DNA of 64,000 nt from Biomphalaria glabrata. Taxonomy: Eukaryota; Mollusca; Gastropoda; Planorbidae. The position numbers and the translations under genes were made by a program. The notes beneath the pieces were generated by a model. The model did not search any database. It was not told where the DNA came from and was given only the letters and a program-made list of their open reading frames with translations. Numbering within the stretch: the first letter of the stretch is position 1; each line of letters starts with the position of its first letter. Below, one piece after another: positions 56,181-64,000 of this stretch. The stretch lies in the NCBI RefSeq assembly GCF_947242115.1, contig NC_074719.1, forward strand, positions 43,300,849-43,364,848, given 5' to 3'.

Positions 56181-56670
56181 AATCTCAGTGGCAAGTCGAT
56201 AAATATGGACCATTAATAAAAAATAAAAATCTGACCTTTGAAAAAAAAAACAAAAAAAAACAAAATAATATGGTGGACCTCAATTTACATTTCGTGGACC
56301 TTTAATTCATTTTTTCGCTTTCATATATCCCTTGGGAAGTCGTCGTAGACCCTTGGTGGTCTGTATATATATACTCCTTTGAGAATCTCTGATCTATGTA
56401 ATGTAAATTCTTTTTTGTCGAGGGAATGTCTGACCAACAAACCTACCGATCTCATACGAGAGTGGGCAAGAACAGAACTATATTGGATTCTTGGTTTACA
56501 AAGAATGATTATTAGTAATAATCAAAAAACAATATCATTCTCTCTTCATGGTCCTCAGTAGTTAAAAAGTAGTTGTGATAAAGTTTACTTGATAACACAG
56601 TAAATAAACATCAGCTTCATTCTAAAGCATTTTTCATACATTCGTTCGCTAAAGCTGCGAAGCCGTGTTG

Positions 56671-56780
56671 GCAGAATTTAAGTCATTGGTTAATATGCAT
56701 GACTAAATGCATGACGCGTAGGACGTAATCATCTTCTTTTTTGAAGTAACGTCTGTATTATATAAGATAAGATAAGAAGA
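56671..56780 (+). mobile_element. LINE-A 3' fragment
   Basis: TTGGCAGAATTTAAGTCATT through TGACGCGTAGGACGTAATCA and ACGTCTGTATTATATAAGAT to a TAAGA tail. This is the last about 110 bp of the family, well conserved. Beyond it, 56781-57832 shows no recognised element or gene. Confidence 0.82.
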
Positions 56781-57832
56781 TTAAATGAATTATAATCTAT
56801 GACGTTGACGTTTTTGTGTTGTTGTATTATTAAAAGAGTCTCTTCATATAACAAAACGTAACAATTTCTTCCTAGTAAGCTTAACGGTGGAGTAATACTA
56901 AATTCACACAATAGAAAAACTCAAAAGTTAAAATTTATTTCGATATTTGATCCGGTTTTGTCATTATCATGACTTAACGCCTAGTGGTCAAAGGTGTGTT
57001 TTCCCCTCAAATAGATAATTGTTAAAGAAGAATTCACGTATAAAGATCTATCCGGAATTTGTACATCTTCCACCTCGATGAGAGATCATCAGCTACATGG
57101 CTGTACAAAGATTTTAGACAGGTTGTCGAAAGAAAGAGCATTTTTGAGACAGACAGAGGCAACACAGTTTTAGCTGTGTTTGGAGTGGAAAATTAAGCTA
57201 TGAACAAATAAATGCCAAAAAAAAACTAAAATTATGACCTATTTAAATCAACTGATCTAAGTGTCGCACTATAGTTTACTAGCTCCTAATTAAAAAGTAG
57301 AAATAAATAAACAAGATTAAAAGTAATCAAACGCCAAAACAACCAGACGGGACAAAATCGTCTTACAAAAACATTACATTACAAATTTAGGCTGTGATAA
57401 GAGTGTAGGCTACAAAGAAAATCTGGCTAAGCAGTAATTTAAATTTTCTTACATTCAGATTTGGTCTGCAAAACAACATCAATGAAACTCGAGTGAAATG
57501 GGACTTAGTGGAGAGTCAAATGTCTGTTTCCTTTAACAGGTAGCATTGTACGACATGACTCATTCAGACTTCCTGAGGCATGTTCTGTTCTAGCAGGTCC
57601 CTTTAGACATGAAGATAATGAAGTCATAGAACGAACCAGGAAGGCAGAGTATGGACGTGGATAGTTTTCAATCCGAAACAACGCATTGACATACAACCTC
57701 TTCACGCGGAACTTTTGTTTTCTTGGCCTTGCTAAAATTGTCAACATACAAATCTACAAGTCGGAGAGAAATTCTACCGTTCTGACACAAAGTCGATATG
57801 TCTTCTTCAAAAAAATTGACCCGATATAATTT

Positions 57833-58080
57833 CAGATGCGGTGGGAAGCGTGTTCGAGAGGCCAAGTGCGCTTGAACTTGGCTACCTAGAAGGGGGCTCG
57901 AGGTACGACACCCGACTCGGGCAGAGTTGTGTTTACTGAGCACCTAAAGGCAGCACAGAAAACCAACTCCTAGATCCCCCCTCCCCCCCCCCCCCCACTG
58001 GTCCACAAAATGAGATTGGACCAAAAAGCGCTCTGAGCATGCTATAAGCATGAAAGTAGCGCTATATACAAGGTATAATA
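57833..58080 (+). mobile_element. SINE-C, fullest copy
   Basis: It contains GAAGCGTGTTCGAGAGGCC, TTGGCTACCTAGAAGGGGG, GACACCCGACTCGGGCAG, GTGTTTACTGAGCACCTAAA, a C tract, ACTGGTCCACAAAATGAGAT and AAGTAGCGCTATATA. I cannot decide whether the 5' part is tRNA-derived. The partial copies at 20055 and 13010 share only the 3' half. Confidence 0.7.
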
Positions 58081-58318
58081 AATAATAATGCATTCCGCGA
58101 AAAATGGCACAAATTAAAAGGCCCTGCCTAGAAGATACATCTCTTACTTGTAATATATTTATGGCTCTCTTTGTGGTAAAATCCGTAAGCCAGAGACGCC
58201 AATGAGTTACTCCTTGACTCTAAATAGCAGGCTGAGTACCAGTTTGGTAACAAAGGTGAGCGAAAATGAGAAAAAAAATGCATATCGTATTATTTTTCGA
58301 AGCAGTAGCGGTCTTTAA

Positions 58319-58469
58319 ACGAGACTGATCGTCAATGAAGGCCTGCACACTGACCTGTAACGTCGCAACCTGTGGGCAGTTTAGATTAATATCATGTTCT
58401 GGTCTCCACAACCCACAGATTGCGACGTCGCAGGTCAGGCGTGAGGGCTTCTATAACGAGTAGTCTCGC
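58319..58469. mobile_element. Foldback MITE, copy 1
   Basis: The arms are inverted over about 60 bp: left CGAGACTGATCGTCAATGAA and GGCCTGCACACTGACC..., right the inverse. They share TCGCAACCTGTGGG-type text with 204-256 and 63319-63500. TTAA stands at both edges (58315-58318 and 58470-58473), but the right TTAA also belongs to the next element. Confidence 0.75.
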
Positions 58470-58551
58470 TTAACCCTTAAAATGCTGAGCTGTTTTACAA
58501 TGAGTGCATAAGCAATGGAGGCTAAACTACCACACGCGCCTTAAGGGTTAA
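58470..58551. mobile_element. Short TTAA-ended MITE, copy 2
   Basis: TTAACCCTTAAAATGC at the left and the inverse CTTAAGGGTTAA at the right. The interior is inverted relative to 23229-23317. It abuts the foldback MITE. Confidence 0.65.
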
Positions 58552-58794
58552 AGCGGCACCTTTCATTCTGTTTATATCAGCACTAATGCTCACACTCAAA
58601 CATACGATTGACATTGCATATAGAAAATCTTGCATCACTGAAGTAAAAAAAAGATTTTAGCCAATTGTCTGTCTGATATTGTTGATAGCAGTAACGAAAC
58701 GAGCATGCTCTGGTGTAACTACACCTGAGACAGGTAAGAGGGCTGTAGAAGTACAACGTATGGGTGTGTACAAAAGAAAATATGTGGTTTTGTA

Positions 58795-58970
58795 AAATGT
58801 TTTACATGTTTAGGATGTTCCTTCAGAGTTGAAAATAGTCTACTTCCTAGTCCAAGCCTCCCTCACGACGGGGGATGGGAGCGGGCAGGTTTTGAATCCG
58901 GGACAATAGATAAATCCAAATGACAGTCCAGCGCGCAAACCGCACGACTAGGCAGCCATCCATTTTAGGG
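58795..58970 (-). mobile_element. SINE-B copy
   Basis: On the plus strand: ATGTTCCTTCAGAGTTGAAA, CTACTTCCTAGTCCAAGCCT, GGGAGCGGGCAGG and CGCGCAAACCGCACGACTAG, the inverse of 12006-12195. It is well conserved. Confidence 0.78.
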
Positions 58971-59241
58971 ATGTTCACTGTATGGTCGCCTTACAGTTCA
59001 CTTTCATGCAAAACTGCGACACAGCAAAAAAGAATTTAAAAAAAAAATAGAAAAGAGAGCGCCTCAGAACCTGCAACTATACCTTGCAAAACTAAACGCA
59101 GTTCAAGACAACGCCATTATTTTTTTTTTAAATCATTAATCATTAAATATTTCAGTTGAAATCGAAGAAAAAAATACTGGCTAGTTGAATCTATGATGAG
59201 AATTATATCGTGAGTTAGCAGAGCATATTTCTTGTGTATAT

Positions 59242-59245
<4 letters not shown>

Positions 59246-59292
<47 letters not shown>
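59246..59292. repeat. (AT)n microsatellite
   Basis: About 47 bp of AT. The overlapping ORFs on both strands are artefacts. The rest up to 60706 is AT-rich upstream DNA of gene 7 with no element or gene supported. Confidence 0.95.
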
Positions 59293-59297
<5 letters not shown>

Positions 59298-60706
59298 AAC
59301 GTGAGTTAACTTTAACAGAATGCGTGCTATCTATTTCTGTAATGATAGTTAACTGTTCATGTGTGTATGGTCTGCTGTCTTCCGGCCGCCATGCCCCGCT
59401 ATCCTGCGGGAGACTTTGGCTTAAGTGTTTTGGAGTGTGGATACTGCTCTTTGCTAAACTTTTCAAAAATATAGAAGTTAATTTTCAAATCAACTCGATT
59501 CAGGTCTTGTGTAAGTCGCATATTTCTTACTTCCGCTTGTATGGAGGAGGTGTCGAGCTCAGACGTAGCAGACGATCAGATGAAAGTATAAGGACTGGAA
59601 TAAATTATACATCCCTTTATGAATATGTATCAAATCAATTCAAACCCTACTTGTTTTACATTCGAATCATGCACAAAGCAATGTCTTGGCGCTAAACATT
59701 CAGTATGAATTACTTAATGATACATTGAAAACTAGCTAATTGTTCAGGAGCCTAGGGAAATTAATCAAGGGCGTAACCAATGGCGTCAATTGTCGCAAAA
59801 ATTAAAATTTCAGCATTTCTCTCCAAGAAAATGTAGCACAATTTCATTATAGAATAGCAATTTACGTTGTTAGCTCATCTTTCATCCTTGGCATTAATTA
59901 TCTGTTTTGAAATAAATTATACACTACGTCAGTAATCTGGCATCTCAAAAACAGAGGGTGCTGATATGAATGTAACGGGTTTTTTTTTTATTTTAAAGAC
60001 AATATCAATAAGTGAACTCTTCTTGGGACAAAATGACACCCTGTGATACGCCATTCAAGCCTGGCTCTCATGAAAACAAAAAGAACTGATATTTTTTTTT
60101 ATCACAACTGTAATTCTGCGCTCGACATCCAACATTGACAATTATGTTCCTTGACGATAGAATTTATTATAAAGGTGTGGCCTCGAAATGTATCAATGTT
60201 ATACCGATAATTGCAGGCCGCATCAAAAGCCTTTCGCCAGGGTACACAACTTCAAACAAGCGTTTAACTAGGAATATGACGAGATCTTATAATTTTTACG
60301 CCTTGTTTTCAAATAAGAGAAAGTGTATAAGATGAAGCAAAAATTAAAATGTAGATCACTATTTTTTATTTATTTAAGAATAAAAAATGTAAATTAAAAT
60401 AACAGTACATAACCTATAATAAGAAAATGTAAAGCTGTATCTTCTACATATTTCAGTTACAAAGAAGTAAAACCTGAAGATATATAACCTTTTACTATAT
60501 TTCATATTAAAAGCAGACATTACTAGCATCTAATATACATTTAACAACCACATAACTAAAACAAAAAAAAGAACAACATTAAATATACTTTGCTGCTTTC
60601 AGGTTTTTGGGGGTATCTTGTTTATTTATCAGAGTGTCTTAATTCTTATTGCATCAAAATGTTTATAACCAAAAATACTTATGGATAAAATAAGGATTAG
60701 TTTAAC

Positions 60707-61825
60707 ATGAAGACATTTTCAGAGCAACTCAACGAAATGTGTCCTAATCAAAGCCGGGGTGATACGGCTAGTGCAGGTAACAACACATTTGATAGTGTGA
60801 CAGAAGTATCAAAGAAAGCTATGATGAGTCCAAACTCAGATATCTTTGATGACTTCCTTTTGGAAGCTCTAAGAGTGGCCTTCATCTTTCCGGCTAATTT
60901 TATTCTGTCCGTGGTGGGCGTTCTAACCAATATCTTCAACATGCTAGTCCAGATGAGGCTAGGTTTAAAGAGCAGCATGGCCATCGGAATATTTGCATTG
61001 TCTATGACCGACCTTGTGGTCACCTTCCTTCAGCTGGTCATCAGTGTCTGCTACGTCCTGGACAAGATCTACCCGGACTACGGGATCGACTTCTGGGCAG
61101 TGGGGGTGTTCGTGTTCAGCTGGGCCCGCTACATGTTCTTCTTTGTTTCAGGGTGGATAACCACGACAATCTCGATTGAAAGGTGTTTCTGCGTCGTCTC
61201 CCCTTTCCAAGTGAGAACTATTTTTACCAAGAAGCGCTGCGTGGCCGCCATTCTTTTCATTTACGCGGTGCATTTCAGTTTAATAGTACCGATATACGCA
61301 GTTCAGAAACTGATTTGGACTTCGACCAGCTCCTGCGAGGATAATCAGACGGCTACCAGCGTGTTCACATTCACAATTGTCTTCACGGAAGAGTTTATTG
61401 ACGTCCAGGTCATACTAAACAACGTTTACGCCATTGCCCTGTCCGTGACCTCACAATGCATTATAATTGTCTGCACCATCTGGATGATCTACTCTCTTAA
61501 GTCCTCGGCCAGAGTGCGGGTCGATGAAAACCAAGCCATCCTCACAAAACCCAACTTTACCGTCCTGTCCGAGCGCGAGCGAAGGATGGTCAAGGTGGTG
61601 TTGGGACTGGTCATTCTACTGACCTCCTGCAACATACCTCGTTACGCCATCATTTGCGTCTACTACTTCCTCCCGGGGATGAACGCCGGGAGCTACAAAA
61701 ATCTTTCCGATTTCCTCTGGGACATTTCAGATCTTCTGAGTGTCATCAACTGCTCAAGCAACTTCTTCGTTTATCTTCTACTGAATGTTAATTTCAAGAA
61801 AACTCTAGCCACTTTATTCAACTGA
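60707..61825 (+). CDS. Class A orphan GPCR, receptor gene 7
   Basis: Single-exon 372-residue seven-helix receptor, closest to gene 4 although 28 kb away. Switches: ERC 158-160, CNIP 308-311, NFFVY 352-356. Possible glycosylation at N14 (NQS), N25 or N26 (NNT), and N213 (NQT, ECL2). ECL2 has one cysteine (210), but TM3 has valine near 3.25, so the usual bridge is absent. LSERERRMV precedes TM6 and GSYKNLSDFLW precedes TM7. The first ATG gives an extended N-terminus; an internal MM at 39-40 would start where gene 4 starts. The coding DNA is less AT-rich than its surroundings. No AATAAA is close behind the stop except within GAAATAAAC at about 61830. Confidence 0.93.
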   Translation: MKTFSEQLNEMCPNQSRGDTASAGNNTFDSVTEVSKKAMMSPNSDIFDDFLLEALRVAFIFPANFILSVVGVLTNIFNMLVQMRLGLKSSMAIGIFALSMTDLVVTFLQLVISVCYVLDKIYPDYGIDFWAVGVFVFSWARYMFFFVSGWITTTISIERCFCVVSPFQVRTIFTKKRCVAAILFIYAVHFSLIVPIYAVQKLIWTSTSSCEDNQTATSVFTFTIVFTEEFIDVQVILNNVYAIALSVTSQCIIIVCTIWMIYSLKSSARVRVDENQAILTKPNFTVLSERERRMVKVVLGLVILLTSCNIPRYAIICVYYFLPGMNAGSYKNLSDFLWDISDLLSVINCSSNFFVYLLLNVNFKKTLATLFN

Positions 61826-62392
61826 TTAGAAATAAACACTTTGTAGAAACCAAAAAAACAAAAACAAACCAAAAACAAACGATTATTTGTGTTTCCAGGA
61901 TAGATCATTTTCACACTGCAATGAGAGGAGCAATCTAGATCTAGTCAGGCCCATGAAGAGGTGTTATCCTACCACTCGAAACGTTTGCACAAGGTCTATA
62001 ATGAAAGTGCGAGTGCACTTAGACTAGATGATTTTTATAACCGCAGTTGCGCATCATGGACTGGCCCTGGAAAGGATTGCTTTTCAAGACGCTAAATGCT
62101 ACAGAGCTTATTAACTTGCTTTTGTTTATTTACTCAGCCTGTCACTAAAAGCATTAATCAGATAGCATTTGGTGTTATTATATCTTGTTACGAACGTGAT
62201 CAAATACCAGAGACTAATGTGATTTACATTATCGTGTACCAAAATTGTTGCTGCTTTGCGTGTGTTTGGACCTAGACTTCACAATGTGTTGACGTATTGT
62301 TTGTGTACCGTGTTAACTGATGCCATGTTTGAAGACAATTACAATACAGAGAGTTTTTTTTTTCTTTTAATGTTTAATATGTCTATATAATA
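61826..62392. other. Downstream spacer of gene 7
   Basis: I see no recognised repeat or ORF here, only an A-rich stretch directly after the gene. Confidence 0.4.
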
Positions 62393-62620
62393 GTTCCCCT
62401 TTCAGACCTTAAGATCTATGGGCCAGATGATGTAAAGGTCATCTGTTTCTTTGGCCCACGGTTAAGGACAGTGTCATGTGGACAGCACAACGACCAACCG
62501 CTTTTACGTTTCCACGACTAATTTCAGGAACTCATTAGCGCTGCGTGTCGTCACCTGGATTCGAACCCGGGACCCCCGGTTCAGAAGCAAAGCGCTTTAC
62601 CACTGAGTCACGGCGCCTCC
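62393..62620 (-). mobile_element. SINE-A copy
   Basis: On the plus strand: CCCCTTTCAGACCTTAAGAT, GTCATGTGGACAGCACAACG, then GGATTCGAACCCGGGACCCC and CCACTGAGTCACGGCGCC, the inverse of the B and A boxes. It is slightly shorter in the body than 6662-6932. Confidence 0.82.
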
Positions 62621-62933
62621 AGTGTGTCTATAGCAGTCGCCCAAAAGATTATAGAAAACAGCAAGCTCTAGATGTGCATTATGGATTAGATTTCAGTTTT
62701 TGCTTCACCTGAATTAAATAACGTTTTGCAGTCTTACAAAAATGGAATGTCTGGGAAGACATTTTTTTTAGAAACATCTCAAATTTATGAATAGAATATT
62801 GCTGATATATGGTATTACATAGATGTGGAAATAATTTCAAAGTTTTATGCTTGAGAATTATGAAATTTTACAATTAATTTTTTAAAAAAAATCAAGCTTA
62901 ATTGAACACGAAAACATTTGACATTGTATAGCC

Positions 62934-63135
62934 CAGTGGTTCTCAACCTTTTATGCTTGGCGACCCTTTTTTACAATTCCCCACTCTACCGCGACCCCCC
63001 CCCCCCACACACACACATACAGCAATAGAAGAATAAACAATAACAATCCATATTTTCAATGGTCTTAGGCGACCCCTGGCAAATCGTCAATCGACGCCCA
63101 AGGGGGTCGCGATCCACAGGTTGAGAACGCCTGGA
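62934..63135. mobile_element. hAT-type MITE, inverse orientation of 5543-5739
   Basis: Ends CAGTGGTTCTCAACC and the inverse CAGGCGTTCTCAACC, with flanking GTATAGCC (62926-62933) and CTATAGCC (63136-63143) matching at 7 of 8. It contains C-tract and CA repeats. Confidence 0.78.
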
Positions 63136-63287
63136 CTATAGCCTCTTATAAAAAGTTAATTTATTTTGCTGGCAACTAGCAACTCGCTGATTTCAACTTT
63201 CTTTATATCGCTGTTGCTAGCTGTGTATAGAGTGTAAAAAAAAGTCATGGTTAGTTTTCTTATTGTGATTTCTAACTTGACATGAAC

Positions 63288-63590
63288 TGCCTGCCAGGTC
63301 GTGTGGTACGAGCCCTGGGCCGAGACTATTCGTTACAGAAGGCCTCAACACTGACCTGCAACGTCGCAACCTGTGGGCAGTTTAGACCTATAGCTCGTTT
63401 CCCACGTTGTACAGACCGGTACAGCCTATTGGTCTAAACCGCCCACATGAAGTGACGTTGCAGTTCCGTGTTGAGGCCTTCTATAACGCTTTGTCTCGGC
63501 TGGGTCGTCTCTATGGTCCCGGAAGTAGATTATCTTCACCTTGAAAGGAACATCTTAAAGGAACATCTGAGACACGTAAAACATGTTTAC
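63288..63590 (+). mobile_element. SINE-B interrupted by a foldback MITE
   Basis: The SINE-B head (CAGGTCGTGTGGTACGAGCC) ends at about 63318 and the body resumes at about 63501 (TGGGTCGTCTC, CCCGGAAGTAGATTATCTTC, GAAAGGAACATC). The insert is the foldback MITE. Beyond it, 63591-63974 shows no gene. Confidence 0.72.
63319..63500. mobile_element. Foldback MITE, copy 2, nested in SINE-B
   Basis: Left arm GCCGAGACTATTCGTTACAG and GAAGGCCTCAACAC; the right arm is the inverse. TGG stands directly outside both ends, a possible 3-bp duplication. Arms run about 85 bp with mismatches. Confidence 0.75.
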
Positions 63591-63974
63591 ATTTTCGACC
63601 AATGACCACACCGTAGACCGCATTTCGTTTATATATGTGAAGTTAAATCAAAGCGATTCTTCGGTGTCAATTATGAAAATTAAAATATTAATTTCTTTAA
63701 TTCTTGGACTGAAATTTGTATTAACTTTGTAGGAAATATACTGTGCGTATTATCTGTGATTAGGCTGTATCTTAATATTTGATATTTGGTTTTTGGCACA
63801 TTGGCACAATGTCGTGCCCAAAATCCAGGAGATTTTTAAGATAAGGAGACAGAGTGATGGGAAATGAAATGGAAGCAGACTGAGGTAAATAGGAGGCAGA
63901 CACAATGATAGGAAAGGAGTAGGGCACTTTTGAGCTCCAGAAGTGCCAAGCAAAGAGTAAAGTAAAAAAAAAAA

Positions 63975-64000
63975 GTAAAGTTTCCCTTTCAGACCTTTTG
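63975..64000 (-). mobile_element. SINE-A 3' end, cut by the window edge
   Basis: AGTAAAGTTTCCCTTTCAGA followed by CCTTTT is the inverse of the SINE-A 3' end. The rest lies beyond the window. Confidence 0.6.

Overview
The window looks like nuclear DNA of a gastropod mollusc, most likely a heterobranch snail. This is inferred from three things: AT-rich composition, many LINE, SINE and MITE fragments, and a cluster of intronless class A GPCR genes resembling the lineage-expanded chemosensory-type receptors known from Aplysia, Elysia and freshwater snails. I cannot fix the species without a search. There is no bacterial-style operon, CRISPR array, rRNA or convincing tRNA gene.

Host genes. Seven uninterrupted receptor ORFs of 344-380 codons form the only clear protein-coding content: 8199-9260(+), 14498-15544(+), 22045-23088(+), 31411-32445(+), 36065-37141(-), 45921-47063(-) and 60707-61825(+). 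They fall into three sub-groups by shared motifs: genes 1-3, genes 4 and 7, and genes 5 and 6. A decayed partial copy of gene 4 lies just behind it (about 32790-33245) and carries a SINE. All seven share unusual versions of the class A switches: ERC or EKC for DRY, [CS]N[IVL]P for CWxP, and no proline in the NPxxY position. None has the usual TM3-ECL2 cysteine pair. A 108-bp tract without synonymous change between genes 2 and 3 suggests gene conversion.

Mobile DNA fills most of the rest. (1) LINE-A, a CR1/L2/Jockey-like non-LTR family known here only from 5'-truncated copies ending in a (TAAGA)n tail, occurs about ten times. (2) LINE 3' ends of other families include I-like RNase H pieces at 660-2270 and several with a terminal C2H2-like finger. 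(3) SINE-A (tRNA-like head with A and B boxes) occurs about nine times and includes a four-unit pile-up at 38919-39695. SINE-B and SINE-C are further short families. (4) hAT elements include a nearly full-length one with a perfect 8-bp target duplication at 51085-53559, a ZMYM1-like deletion derivative at 40808-41363, and several hAT MITEs. (5) Foldback or TTAA MITEs occur at 58319-58551 and 63319-63500. (6) One candidate solo LTR sits inside a TIR element at 10402-11383. Nested insertions are common.

Tandem repeats are abundant: 31-bp minisatellites at 5990-6280 and 28010-28409, a 22-bp array at 54938-55231, a 16/32-bp array at 42412-42698, (AT)n arrays directly behind two receptor stop codons, and a GACA array that grew inside a dispersed repeat. 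A 665-bp direct tandem duplication at 16154-17483 is either very recent or an assembly artefact.

How it fits together: a receptor cluster appears to be expanding and turning over by local duplication, inversion, partial conversion and pseudogenisation, in repeat-dense DNA. Ligands and signalling partners cannot be read from the sequence.
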